Below, piece by piece: positions 53,381 through 62,046 of a DNA stretch of 64,000 bases. Position 1 is the first letter of the stretch; every line of letters begins with the position of its first letter. Under the pieces are notes generated by a model. It saw only the letters and a list, made by a program, of their open reading frames with translations, was not told the origin of the DNA and searched no databases. The translations under genes and the position numbers were made by a program. The stretch lies in assembly GCA_963732865.1 (NCBI GenBank), contig CAVTBC010000004.1, positions 310,001 to 374,000 of the forward strand. The letters run 5' to 3'. The stretch is from JADLGL01 sp963732865 (lineage in GTDB: Bacteria > Pseudomonadota > Alphaproteobacteria > Rhizobiales > Kaistiaceae).

Positions 53381-54076
53381 ATGGTCAAGCCGCCCGCCAT
53401 GCGCGTCATCGAAACCGAAGCCGATATCGAAGAAGGCCTTGCCTACCTCGCAGCCGCCGATGCGCGGCTCAAGCCTGTGATCGCCGCTGCCGGCAAGGTG
53501 CCGGTCAGGCGGCGCGAGGCGGGTTTCGAGGGGCTGCTGCATATCATCGTCAGCCAACAGCTTTCGGCGGCGAGCGCCAATGCGATCTGGCGGCGGGTTG
53601 AAGCGGGGCTTCCAGGTCTTTCGCCCGCGGTCATAACCGGATCGTCCGACGAAGCGCTGCGTGCGGCGGGTCTGTCGGCACCGAAGATCCGGACGATGCG
53701 CGCCGCCGCCGAGGCCTGCCTCGCTGGGCTCGATATTGACGGCATGGCCGAACGGCCAGCGGAAGAGGCGCATGCGGCGCTGACGGCGATCAAGGGCATC
53801 GGCCCGTGGACCGCGGACATCTACCTGTTGTTCTGCCTCGGCCATGCCGATGTGTTCCCGGTTGGCGACCTTGCGCTCCGTCTGGCGGTTGCCGACGCGC
53901 TTGGCCTTCCCCAAGAGCCGACGCAGAACGAACTCGCCGAGATCGTGGCGCCATGGACGCCCTGGCGCGGCGTCGCCGCCTGTCTGTTCTGGGCGTATTA
54001 TCATGTGTTGGCCCAGCGGCGGCGCGATGCCGCGAAGGCCGCCAAGGGGCGGAAGTCCGCGGCGACGGCCGGCTAG
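53381..54076 (+). CDS. DNA-3-methyladenine glycosylase (AlkA-like)
   Basis: A 231-residue HhH-GPD glycosylase that removes alkylated bases. GFEGLLHIIVSQQLS is the start of the domain; the helix-hairpin-helix is IKGIGPWTADIYLLF, and the catalytic Asp is in FPVGDLALR. It lacks the N-terminal domain of E. coli AlkA, as do many alphaproteobacterial members. Three bases from the next gene. Confidence 0.92.
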   Translation: MVKPPAMRVIETEADIEEGLAYLAAADARLKPVIAAAGKVPVRRREAGFEGLLHIIVSQQLSAASANAIWRRVEAGLPGLSPAVITGSSDEALRAAGLSAPKIRTMRAAAEACLAGLDIDGMAERPAEEAHAALTAIKGIGPWTADIYLLFCLGHADVFPVGDLALRLAVADALGLPQEPTQNELAEIVAPWTPWRGVAACLFWAYYHVLAQRRRDAAKAAKGRKSAATAG

Positions 54077-54079
54077 GCG

Positions 54080-54736
54080 ATGTCCTCCCAAGCCAATCTC
54101 GACGGCCCGTTTCTGGCGCCGGCATCCGGCGGCCCGGCGAAGCAATTGGTCGTGCTTGTTCATGGCTATGGCGCCGACGGCAATGATCTCATGCCGCTCG
54201 CCTCGGTCTGGCAGCGCGTTCTACCCGAGGCGGCGTTCACTGCTCCCAATGGGCCGGAGCAGTGCGCCTCTTTCCCAATCGGGCGACAGTGGTTTCCCTT
54301 GGCGCTGGGGGACCGGTCGGGGATCGCGGCCGGCCTTGCCGCCGCAGCGCCGGTGCTCGATGCCTTTCTCGACGCCCGGCTCGCCCGGCTCGGCCTCGAC
54401 AACAAGTCGCTGGCGCTAGTCGGTTTCAGCCAGGGCGCAATGCTGGCGCTGCATGTCGGATTGCGGCGACCAGGGCCCATTGCTGGCATAGTCTCGTTTT
54501 CCGGACTGCTCGGCGTTCCGCCGGAGCCGCGCGACACGCCTTTTCCGCCGGTCTTGTTGGCGCATGGCAGCGAGGATCAGCTCGTCCCTTCGGCGGCTCT
54601 GCCTGCAGCGGAACGGCAGTTGATCGCGGCGGGCGTCGGCGTTGAAGTCCTGCTTCGCCCGGGCCTTGGCCACGGAATCGATGATACCGAAATGGCGCTC
54701 GGAGCGCGTTTCCTGGTCTCGGCCTTCGCCCAATGA
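54080..54736 (+). CDS. Phospholipase/carboxylesterase family hydrolase
   Basis: A 218-residue alpha/beta hydrolase: VVLVHGYGADGNDL, nucleophile elbow GFSQGAML, acid in AHGSEDQLVP, His in LGHGID. It resembles acyl-protein thioesterase/carboxylesterase 2. Probably transcribed with the glycosylase. Confidence 0.92.
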   Translation: MSSQANLDGPFLAPASGGPAKQLVVLVHGYGADGNDLMPLASVWQRVLPEAAFTAPNGPEQCASFPIGRQWFPLALGDRSGIAAGLAAAAPVLDAFLDARLARLGLDNKSLALVGFSQGAMLALHVGLRRPGPIAGIVSFSGLLGVPPEPRDTPFPPVLLAHGSEDQLVPSAALPAAERQLIAAGVGVEVLLRPGLGHGIDDTEMALGARFLVSAFAQ

Positions 54737-54854
54737 CGCCGGCAGGCCGCAGACAGTCGGGCTAACGGAGGCGCTTCACAAGGACGACACAGAGCATATA
54801 GACTATGCCTGTGATTGGATTTGCTTCTAGCCAAGGTTCCCAGCGGAGCGAGGC

Positions 54855-55412
54855 TTGAATATCGCCGTATCCCAGGGCGCCAATCCGGCGCTTGTGCTGA
54901 ACGCCGACTATCGGCCGCTCAGCTATTACCCGCTCTCGCTGTGGTCGTGGCAGGACACGATCAAGGCGGTGTTCCTCGACCGTGTAAACATCGTTTCCGA
55001 ATATGATCTGGCGATCCGCAGCCCATCGTTGACGATGCGGTTGCCGAGCGTGGTGTCGCTGAAGACCTTCGTCAAACCGAGCCGCAACCCGGCCTTCACC
55101 CGGTTCAACGTCTTTCTGCGCGATCGCTTCGAATGCCAATATTGCGGCCTGCGCGAGGACCTTACCTTCGATCACCTCGTGCCGCGCTCGCGCGGGGGCC
55201 TCACGACCTGGGACAATGTCGTGACGGCGTGTTCGGCCTGCAATCTGAGAAAAGGCGGAATGTCGGCGAAACGCGCCGGCATGTGGCCGGCGCAACATCC
55301 CTATCAGCCGTCGATCGCCGATTTGCACCGCAACGGCCGGCTATTCCCGCCCAACTATCTGCACGTGAGCTGGCTCGATTATCTGTACTGGGATACCGAG
55401 CTCGACCCCTAG
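54855..55412 (+). CDS. HNH endonuclease
   Basis: A 185-residue protein with a C-terminal-half HNH domain: CQYCGLREDLTFDHLVPRSRGG and TWDNVVTACSACNLRKG, with two CxxC zinc pairs. It begins NIAVSQGANPALVLNADYRPLSYYPL, common to a conserved chromosomal family in this order, so it is probably housekeeping, not a defence or mobile gene. TTG start. Its stop interlocks with dsbB (CTAG). Confidence 0.92.
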   Translation: MNIAVSQGANPALVLNADYRPLSYYPLSLWSWQDTIKAVFLDRVNIVSEYDLAIRSPSLTMRLPSVVSLKTFVKPSRNPAFTRFNVFLRDRFECQYCGLREDLTFDHLVPRSRGGLTTWDNVVTACSACNLRKGGMSAKRAGMWPAQHPYQPSIADLHRNGRLFPPNYLHVSWLDYLYWDTELDP

Positions 55413-55966
55413 GCGGGGCGGCGCGCCGGGAGCAGGGCGCCGAGCAGCGCCAAACCGGCAATTATGGTTGAGCTCACCGCATTCCAGCCGGCAAAGGACA
55501 GGCCCCAGCCGCCAGGGAAGCGCCAGGTGGCGTCGGTGCAGCTGACGACCCGGTGTCCTTCCTGGAGGGCGCCGAGGAGGTTGCCGCCGCCGCCAAGCGC
55601 GACCGGTGTGAGATCGCCGGAGCAAGCCGGCGGACCCGGCCACCAGCGGTACTCGACGCCGACATGGTAGACGCCCTTGTAGATGCTCCAGATGAACACG
55701 CCTGCAAGAATCAGCAGGAGGATGCGCGTCAGCGTCGTCCGGCCCGTCATCACGGCAAACACCGCCAGCACGGCGATCGGGACGCCAACATAATAGGGAA
55801 TGCGCTCGCCGAGGCAGAGATGGCAGGGCGTATAGCCGCCGATCAACTCAAAGCCCCAGGCGCCGAGGATTGTCGCCAGGGACAAAAGGAAGGCGCCCCA
55901 GGTGAGGACCGTGCGGGTTTCGATGCTGCCGAACATGGGGGGTGTCAGGGCGCGGTCAGAAGACAT
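55409..55966 (-). CDS. DsbB-family disulfide bond formation protein
   Basis: About 185 residues with four transmembrane helices. The first active pair is CHLC in GYTPCHLCLGERIPYY; the second pair is in the periplasmic loop (PPACSGD and VVSCTDATW). It passes electrons from DsbA to quinone. Start either ATG 55966, inside the end of the DedA-type gene, or ATG 55936. It may serve the cysteine-rich secreted proteins encoded elsewhere in the window. Confidence 0.85.
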   Translation of the reverse strand: MSSDRALTPPMFGSIETRTVLTWGAFLLSLATILGAWGFELIGGYTPCHLCLGERIPYYVGVPIAVLAVFAVMTGRTTLTRILLLILAGVFIWSIYKGVYHVGVEYRWWPGPPACSGDLTPVALGGGGNLLGALQEGHRVVSCTDATWRFPGGWGLSFAGWNAVSSTIIAGLALLGALLPARRPA

Positions 55967-56537
55967 AGCGAATGAGTACGAAGCCACCGATTAGGAGGAC
56001 GACAAAGATGGTGAAAACGAGGCTGAGCCTGCGTTCGATGAAATCCCGGATCGGCGGGCCGAAAAAATAGAGAAGCGCGGCAACAATCCCGAACCTCAAG
56101 CCTCGAGCGACGATACTGGCAATCAGGAATACCGGCAATGAAAGGCCAACCGAACCGGCCGCGATTGTGATCACTTTGTAGGGAAAGGGCGTGATGCCGG
56201 CGATGAGGACGATCCAGGCGCCCTGATCGTGGAACCAGGTCTGGAAGGTCGCGAACTGCTCGCCATAACCGTAGAAATTGATGAGCGGCTGGGCGATGGC
56301 GTTGAACAGAAAGACACCGATCGCGTAGCCGAACAGGCCGCCGATCACCGACGAGACGGTTGCGATGAGGGCGAACCACCACGCCTTCGCCCGGTCGGCG
56401 AGAACCATCGGGATCAAGACGATGTCGGGCGGGATGGGGAAGAACGAGCTTTCGGCGAAGGCAACGCCGGCGAGGGCGGGAACCGCGTAGGGCCCGCTCG
56501 CAAGCGCCATCGTGCCGTTGTAAAGCCGTCGCAGCAT
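55956..56537 (-). CDS. YqaA/DedA-type membrane protein
   Basis: A 193-residue SNARE-associated/VTT-fold membrane protein: AESSFFPIPPDIVLIPMVLADRAKAWWFALIATVSSVIGG and GITPFPYKVITIAAGSVG, with the re-entrant loop Gly and Pro residues of the family. DedA proteins flip lipids such as undecaprenyl phosphate. Overlaps dsbB by 11 bases. Confidence 0.9.
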   Translation of the reverse strand: MLRRLYNGTMALASGPYAVPALAGVAFAESSFFPIPPDIVLIPMVLADRAKAWWFALIATVSSVIGGLFGYAIGVFLFNAIAQPLINFYGYGEQFATFQTWFHDQGAWIVLIAGITPFPYKVITIAAGSVGLSLPVFLIASIVARGLRFGIVAALLYFFGPPIRDFIERRLSLVFTIFVVLLIGGFVLIRYVF

Positions 56538-56588
56538 CAGGACTTCTAGCGGCCTCCGCCTTGCCGGTCCATTAAGGCGTCAAGCTTG

Positions 56589-56616
56589 TTGACCGCAAAC
56601 GGCGGCTTCCTATAGT
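56589..56616 (+). promoter_or_regulatory. Promoter of tRNA-Leu
   Basis: TTGACC and TATAGT with a 16-base spacer end 11 bases before the tRNA 5' end, so transcription would start a few bases ahead of it. Confidence 0.7.
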
Positions 56617-56627
56617 CCGCGCCGGTT

Positions 56628-56714
56628 GCCCCTGTGGCGGAATTGGTAGACGCGACAGACTCAAAATCTGTTTCTCGCAAGGGAGTGCCCGTTCGATTCG
56701 GGCCAGGGGCACCA
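56628..56714 (+). tRNA. tRNA-Leu (CAA anticodon)
   Basis: Acceptor stem GCCCCTG/CAGGGGC pairs fully; D arm GGCGGAATTGGTAGACGC; anticodon stem ACAGA/TCTGT around CTCAAAA gives anticodon CAA; a long variable arm as in class II tRNAs; T arm GGTTCGATTC-type (CCCGTTCGATTCGGG). The 3' CCA is encoded. It reads UUG codons. No integrase or repeated tRNA end lies nearby. Confidence 0.97.
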
Positions 56715-56843
56715 AAGCTGCTGCGGCGAATCGACTGCGCGCTTTGAGAACATGGCCGGCCGCGCAGTTGGTGCGCGGCAGGCGAGGATGGCTGCACAAT
56801 CGGAATCAGGGCCTGCCGCGGCGGGCTGCGGCGAAGCGCTGCC

Positions 56844-58358
56844 TCACGCGAAGCCGGGGAAGAAGTCGGTGCGGATGTGGCGGCGGGGGACGCCCATTTC
56901 GCGGAGCAGTTCCTCGTAGCGCGTGACCATGCGGCGCGGCCCGGAGATATAGAAGATCCGCTCAAGATAGTCGGGCATCTGGTCGTGGATGAGGCGCCAA
57001 TTGATGAGGCCGCGGCGGACGCCGGGCGGCGGGGTCTCTTCACTCGCCAGCGTGTAGATGGTCCGCAGGCCAATCTCCCGTTCAGCCCGGGCGAAGATGT
57101 CGGTGTAGGCGATGTCTTCGGCCTTTTCGTTGGCATAGAAGAGTACGATCGGCCGCGCTTCGCCTTCGTCCATCAGGCCCTGGATCATGCTGCGGAAGGG
57201 CGTCACGCCGATGCCGCCGGCGATGAAGGCGAGTTTGGTCGACTGGCGGCGCGGCAGGGTGAAGCTGCCATCGGCCGGCGAAGCCAGCATCTCGTCGCCG
57301 GGCTTCAGCTTGGCCAGCGCCTGTTTGAAGGTGCTGGGCTCGGGATAGAATTTCACCCCGAGCACGACCTGGCGCTCGGTTGGCGCCGAGGCGATGGTGA
57401 AGTAGCGGCGGTTGCCGCGGCTGTCCGAATGGCGCGTCGGCAGCGTCGTCTCGACATATTGCCCGGCCTGGAACGCCAGCTGGCGGTCGGCGGTGAAGAC
57501 GAAATCATAGACGCCATTGGCGACCTTGCGGATGTTCTCCAGGCGCAGCAGCGCCCGGCCTTTCGGATTGAGCAGGAAGGCGAGGATGTTGCCGGCGATC
57601 AGCGCGAGTTCCGGCGTGATGATGACCGTGCCGAAATGGATGGCCGGCGAGAAGAGCAGGCCGACAAAGGCGGCGTAGAGAATCCGCTTCCAGCGTCCCG
57701 CCGGCATGGTCAGCGGTTCGGTGATCATGACGAAGGCGAAGAACAGGAAGGCCGTGTATTCGACCGTCTGGGACAGGCCCGCCCAATATTGGTCGGGCGT
57801 CGAGGTCAGCAGCGTCGTGCCGAGGACAACGGCGCCGAAGGACAGCACGATGTCCCAGCGGCCGAGCTTGTGGACGAGCAGGAGGCCGCCGATCAGGACG
57901 AAGGGCAGGAGTTGCAGGTTGCCGCCGACCCACCAGCTGGCCGGCTGGTTGATGAGGAGGCCGAGGGCGACGCCCAGCGCCGCCGGATTGAAGATGTGCC
58001 GCCGGTTGATCGCGAGGATGTATTTCGAGGCGATCGCCCAGACCGACATGAAGACGACGCCGCCGAGCGCGGGCAGGTCGTCCGGGGTCACGGGATTGAG
58101 GATCAGCGCCAGAATGAGGGCGGTGATGTAGACCGATTCCTTGTTGCTGGCCGTCCGGTAGGCCCAAGCGAAGACGAGGTTCGTCAGCCAGCAGACGCCG
58201 AGGATCAGCACGGTGGTGAAGACCAGTGCCAGCGGATCATAGGGAAGCTGGCCGAGGAAGCAGAAGACCAGCGCCGCCACGAGCAAGACGATGAGATAGT
58301 AGAGGACGAGCCGATACATGGTGACCCGGTCGAGGACGCGGTCGATGAGGGCGATCAT
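56844..58358 (-). CDS. NqrB/RnfD-like membrane domain fused to ferredoxin-reductase domain
   Basis: A 504-residue protein. Residues 1 to about 270 form nine or ten transmembrane helices of the NqrB/RnfD family (FNPAALGVALGLL, AFVMITEPLTMPAGRW); the usual SGAT flavinylation motif is absent. The C-terminal 230 residues form an FNR-like module: FAD site RRYFTIASAP, NAD site GGIGVTPFRSMI and ISGPRRMVTRYEELL; no 2Fe-2S domain. It should accept electrons from NAD(P)H in the cytosol and pass them across the membrane, likely to the FMN protein encoded two genes upstream. Overlaps apbE by four bases. Confidence 0.85.
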   Translation of the reverse strand: MIALIDRVLDRVTMYRLVLYYLIVLLVAALVFCFLGQLPYDPLALVFTTVLILGVCWLTNLVFAWAYRTASNKESVYITALILALILNPVTPDDLPALGGVVFMSVWAIASKYILAINRRHIFNPAALGVALGLLINQPASWWVGGNLQLLPFVLIGGLLLVHKLGRWDIVLSFGAVVLGTTLLTSTPDQYWAGLSQTVEYTAFLFFAFVMITEPLTMPAGRWKRILYAAFVGLLFSPAIHFGTVIITPELALIAGNILAFLLNPKGRALLRLENIRKVANGVYDFVFTADRQLAFQAGQYVETTLPTRHSDSRGNRRYFTIASAPTERQVVLGVKFYPEPSTFKQALAKLKPGDEMLASPADGSFTLPRRQSTKLAFIAGGIGVTPFRSMIQGLMDEGEARPIVLFYANEKAEDIAYTDIFARAEREIGLRTIYTLASEETPPPGVRRGLINWRLIHDQMPDYLERIFYISGPRRMVTRYEELLREMGVPRRHIRTDFFPGFA

Positions 58359-59101
58359 GGCGATGTGTACCGTTCGAAGTGGCTGGTTTCTGTGCCGATG
58401 CCGTCGCGGCTGATGGCGTAGCCTTCGACGCCCGGGGTCTGATCGATGAAGTAGATTCCGTCGGGCCCCATGGCGAAGGCGATCGTGGCGAACAGGTCGG
58501 CGGCGTAGATGTCCGGGCCGACCACGGTCAGGCTGACGATGTCGTCGAGCGCCCGACTGGGATTATGCGGATCGTAGATGTGGTTGCCGCGGACATAGCT
58601 GCCCGAGGTCGCGATGGCGCCGCCATGCGGATAGACGATTTTGACCATCGCGCCGGCATCGAAGGGGTTCACGATCCCGGCGCTCCACTCGGCGCCCGTG
58701 GCATCCTTGCCGCTGGTCTGGACGTCGCCGCCGGCGTCGACGAAGAAATTACCGTAGCCGAAGTCGCGCAGTTGATCGGCAACGCGGCGGATGGCCCAGC
58801 CCTTCACCAGGCCTGAGGGATCGATGCTTCCATCCGGGCGGCGAATGTCGAAATAGCCATGCGAGCGGATTCGCGTGTCTTCCGCCAGAGCGAAGACCTC
58901 GCGCATGTCGTCGCTATAGGCGTCTTCAGCGATCTCGCCACGATTGATGCGCGAGATTTCGCTGTCGGCGCGGTAGGTGCTGAAGCGCGCGTCGATAGCG
59001 GCAAAGGTGGCGAAGGCCGCCTCGACATCGGCAGCGGATGATGCAGGATCGGCGATCGCGATCGTCACCGGCATCCCCATCATGAACCGCGTTTCGCGCA
59101 T
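58355..59101 (-). CDS. apbE: FAD:protein FMN transferase (ApbE family)
   Basis: A 248-residue flavin transferase that attaches FMN to a Thr of target proteins. TRFMMGMPVTI opens the domain; HGYFDIRRPDGSIDPSGLVKGWAI and NFFVDAGGDVQTSG are family blocks, and DIYAADLFATIAFAMG is near the Mg site. No signal peptide is visible although most ApbE proteins act outside the cytosol; the start shares one base with the upstream stop and no earlier start is open. The target is very likely the FMN-binding protein just upstream. Confidence 0.9.
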   Translation of the reverse strand: MRETRFMMGMPVTIAIADPASSAADVEAAFATFAAIDARFSTYRADSEISRINRGEIAEDAYSDDMREVFALAEDTRIRSHGYFDIRRPDGSIDPSGLVKGWAIRRVADQLRDFGYGNFFVDAGGDVQTSGKDATGAEWSAGIVNPFDAGAMVKIVYPHGGAIATSGSYVRGNHIYDPHNPSRALDDIVSLTVVGPDIYAADLFATIAFAMGPDGIYFIDQTPGVEGYAISRDGIGTETSHFERYTSP

Positions 59102-59814
59102 CAGGTATGGGCTGCGTTGAGGGCCGAGGCGAGCGAGGTGCGGAAGGCGCGGATCGTCAGTGTCGCCCCGGAATAGAAGGAGACGGTGGCGTTCTGGTTC
59201 TGAATCACCTGGCTGCGGAGGCGCGGCAGAACATAGTCGCTGATCTGCTGCGAGCGGCGGGTATGGTTGGGGTAATCCAGGACGTTGACGGCCGTCACGC
59301 GTCCGCCGCTGACCACCAGTTGCACCTGCACCTGGCCATAAACGGCGTAGACCGAGGGTCCGTTATAGGTGCCGTCGGCATATTGGCCCGTGGCTGCGGC
59401 CGGCGTGGCGACGGTGGCCGCAACGGGGGTTGGCGCAGGAGCCGCAGCCGGGGCCGGGGCGGCGGCCGGAGGGGTGGTGGTCGTGGCGACGGCCGTGGCC
59501 GGCGCCGTCCCCACAACGGCGGCGCGCGCCGGCGGGGTGAAGGCTCCGTCGTCGTCCTCTTCACCGCGCAGCGGTACGATCAGGCTGCCGGCAAGCGTCG
59601 TGCGCCGCTCGTCGTCATCGCCTCCAGGCACCGGGATGGGCGTGGTCGGAATGGCGGTGGCGGCGACCTGTTCAGGCTGGGCGGCGGCGGCCTCTTCAGG
59701 CCGGGTGGCGGAGGCGGTCTGCTGCCCGCCGGAAAGTGCCGGGTCTAAATCGTGGCCGAGGACGTAGCCAGCGGAGGCAACAATGACTGCGGTTGAGAGA
59801 AGAAAACGTCGCAT
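59101..59814 (-). CDS. Exported FMN-binding (FMN_bind) protein
   Basis: A 237-residue protein: N-terminal signal or anchor (FLLSTAVIVASAGYVLG), a long Ala/Pro/Thr-rich linker (about residues 25-150) and a C-terminal FMN_bind domain with the flavinylation motif SGATLT at 215-220, where ApbE would add FMN to the final Thr. It should be a periplasmic one-electron carrier tethered to the inner membrane by the flexible linker. Confidence 0.88.
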   Translation of the reverse strand: MRRFLLSTAVIVASAGYVLGHDLDPALSGGQQTASATRPEEAAAAQPEQVAATAIPTTPIPVPGGDDDERRTTLAGSLIVPLRGEEDDDGAFTPPARAAVVGTAPATAVATTTTPPAAAPAPAAAPAPTPVAATVATPAAATGQYADGTYNGPSVYAVYGQVQVQLVVSGGRVTAVNVLDYPNHTRRSQQISDYVLPRLRSQVIQNQNATVSFYSGATLTIRAFRTSLASALNAAHT

Positions 59815-59937
59815 GGCTATTTGATGCCAAGCCGACCTTACGCGGACCTGACAGCGACATTAAAGTTCCGCAATCTTTGGAATGGCTTGGGAGGGAGCGC
59901 CGGCTTCCCGCGCGAAATAAGGGGCGAAGCGGCAGCG

Positions 59938-60027
59938 CTAGAGGGTCAGATAGGGGATCGCGAAGAAGGCGCTGAGGGCGACCGTCGCCGACACAAAAAT
60001 CACGAACCGAAAAGCAAGCTGACGCAT
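59938..60027 (-). CDS. 29-residue single-pass membrane peptide
   Basis: A short frame reading MRQLAFRF then VIFVSATVALSAFFAIPYLTL: two N-terminal arginines and one hydrophobic helix. AGGGG lies about nine bases before the ATG. It is 123 bases upstream of the FMN-binding gene on the same strand and probably in the same transcript. It could be a small subunit of the electron-transfer complex. Short length makes chance possible. Confidence 0.4.
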   Translation of the reverse strand: MRQLAFRFVIFVSATVALSAFFAIPYLTL

Positions 60028-60164
60028 CGACGAACCCCTGTGGCGCCTCGTTCCTAGCCAAGCTTGATGATTAAAACTCGCTCCTTTCGTGACGGCTCAC
60101 AGGGCAAAGCGCGAAATAAGGCCGGTGGTGCAAGCGTGCCACACAAGGCGGCGCGCGCGGCGGG

Positions 60165-61976
60165 TTAGTCCGCGGCGTCCGGCGCGTCTTCGAACTCAGG
60201 GCTGGTCGGCGTCGCGTCGAACTGCAGCCGGTGCAGCCGCGCATAGGCGCCATCGGCGGCGAGGAGCTGCCGGTGGGTGCCTTCTTCGACAATGTCGCCG
60301 TCGAAGAAGACAAGGATCTTGTCGGCGCTGCGCACCGTCGAGAGGCGGTGGGCGATGATGATGGTCGTCCGCCCGCGCTTCAGCCGGTCGAACGCCGCCT
60401 GCACCTTGGTCTCCGATTCGGAATCGAGGGCCGAGGTTGCCTCGTCGAGAAGCACGATCGGCGCGTCGCGCAGGAGGGCGCGGGCTATGGCGATCCGCTG
60501 GCGCTGGCCGCCGGACAGCTCGCCGCCCTGTTCCCCCAGTTCGGTGTCGTAGCCAGCCGGCAGGGCGCGGATGAAATCGTCCGCCATGGCGTCGCGCGCC
60601 GCCTGCTCAACCTCGGCATCGCCAGCATCGAGGCGGCCATAGCGGATATTCTCCCGCACCGAGCCGGTAAAAAGGCGGACATCCTGACCGACCATGGCGA
60701 CCTGACTGCGCAGGGCGTGCGTATCGAGGCCGGCAATATCCTTGCCGTCGATGGTGATGCGCCCGCTCAGCGGTTCGTAGAAGCGCTCGATCAGCGAGAT
60801 TACAGTGCTCTTGCCGACGCCGGAGGGGCCGACGAGGGCCGTGGTCTTGCCCGCCTCGGCGAGGAAGGAGAGGCCTTCAAAAAGCGGCTCCTCGGGGCGA
60901 TAGCGGAAGGCGACGTTTTCGAATGCCACGTCGCCGCGCGAGACGCGGAAGGTGCGGTCGCCGGGGTGAAGCGGTGCCGATGGCGTGTCGAGCAATTCGT
61001 AGATCAGCCTGATGCCGACGACCTTGCCGGCGAGCTGGACGTTGAAGCGGGCGAGCCGCGCCGCCGGCTCATAGGCCAGCAGCATCGCGGTGACGAAGGC
61101 GATGAACGAACCGGGGCTGGCGCCATTGTGGACGACCGAATAGCCGGTCCACAGCAGGATGCCGGCGACGGCGACGCCGCCAAGCGCCTCCATGATCGGC
61201 GTTGTCCGAGCGCTCATGGTGGCCACCCGGTTGGCGCGCAGCTCGGTTTCGACGATCGCATCCTGCATGCGCTCGCGCATGATGCCCTCCAGGTTGAAGG
61301 CGCGCACAATGCGAATTCCGAGCGCCGTTTCCTGCAGGAGCGAGCTGAGCCGGCCGATCAGGCGGAACTCGCTGTCGGCAGCCTGTCGCGTGCGTTTGAT
61401 CAGCCGCGTCACGGACAGGATCGCGATCGGCCCGACGACGAAGACCACCAGCGACATCAGCGGGCTCTGCCAGATCATCACGCCGACCAGCACGATCAGG
61501 GTCAGAAGATCGCGGACCATGACATTGGCGATGCGTTCCAGCGCCTCGCGCGCCGCGAGCGTGTGGTGCGAGATACGGGCGACGAGTTCGGCCGAGTGCG
61601 TGCGGCCCAGGGCGCTGATGTCGAGCGCCAGGATCTTGTCATAGATACGCCGCTGCAGCCGGCCGACGACGGCGTTGCCGATCCGCGCCAGATTGACCAG
61701 CGCGTAATAATTGGACAGGCCGCGAAGAATGAAGAGGCCGCCCATGGCGAGCGGGATCAGCACCAGCAGCGTGCTGTCGCCCTGCAGGAAGATGCCGTCG
61801 ACAACGTCGCGCATGAGCCATGCGGAGGCGCCCGTCGTCGCCGCGAAAACGGCCATGGCGGCGAAGGCGACGAAATAGCGGCCGACGAAATCGCGGGCAT
61901 TCTCGGCGAGAAGCCGGCGGACCAATGCGAGGTCGCCGCCCTCCAGCCGCGACAGAAACGGCAAGCGCAAAGCCAT
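60165..61976 (-). CDS. MsbA-like ABC exporter
   Basis: A 603-residue half-transporter: six transmembrane helices (to about residue 310), then the ATPase with Walker A GPSGVGKST, Q-loop, signature LSGGQRQRIAIARALL, Walker B IVLLDEATSALD and H-loop IIAHRL. It is of the lipid A/multidrug group. One such MsbA-type gene is usual in these genomes, but multidrug paralogues look alike. Confidence 0.92.
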   Translation of the reverse strand: MALRLPFLSRLEGGDLALVRRLLAENARDFVGRYFVAFAAMAVFAATTGASAWLMRDVVDGIFLQGDSTLLVLIPLAMGGLFILRGLSNYYALVNLARIGNAVVGRLQRRIYDKILALDISALGRTHSAELVARISHHTLAAREALERIANVMVRDLLTLIVLVGVMIWQSPLMSLVVFVVGPIAILSVTRLIKRTRQAADSEFRLIGRLSSLLQETALGIRIVRAFNLEGIMRERMQDAIVETELRANRVATMSARTTPIMEALGGVAVAGILLWTGYSVVHNGASPGSFIAFVTAMLLAYEPAARLARFNVQLAGKVVGIRLIYELLDTPSAPLHPGDRTFRVSRGDVAFENVAFRYRPEEPLFEGLSFLAEAGKTTALVGPSGVGKSTVISLIERFYEPLSGRITIDGKDIAGLDTHALRSQVAMVGQDVRLFTGSVRENIRYGRLDAGDAEVEQAARDAMADDFIRALPAGYDTELGEQGGELSGGQRQRIAIARALLRDAPIVLLDEATSALDSESETKVQAAFDRLKRGRTTIIIAHRLSTVRSADKILVFFDGDIVEEGTHRQLLAADGAYARLHRLQFDATPTSPEFEDAPDAAD

Positions 61977-62046
61977 GCGGAACTATCCGGCCCGGTTGAA
62001 AATCTCGGCTGGCTTATAGGCCAATTCGGCCCTGCTGTCCGCCCGC

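Noticed and set aside
54855..55412. HNH gene as a defence or mobile nuclease
   Set aside because: Normal base composition, housekeeping neighbours and a family that looks conserved in this order.
56628..56714. tRNA-Leu as an integration site
   Set aside because: No integrase and no second copy of the tRNA 3' end was seen around it.
56877..58421. A 514-residue open frame opposite the NqrB/RnfD-reductase fusion
   Set aside because: Charged, repetitive composition typical of antisense frames; the minus-strand gene has all its motifs.
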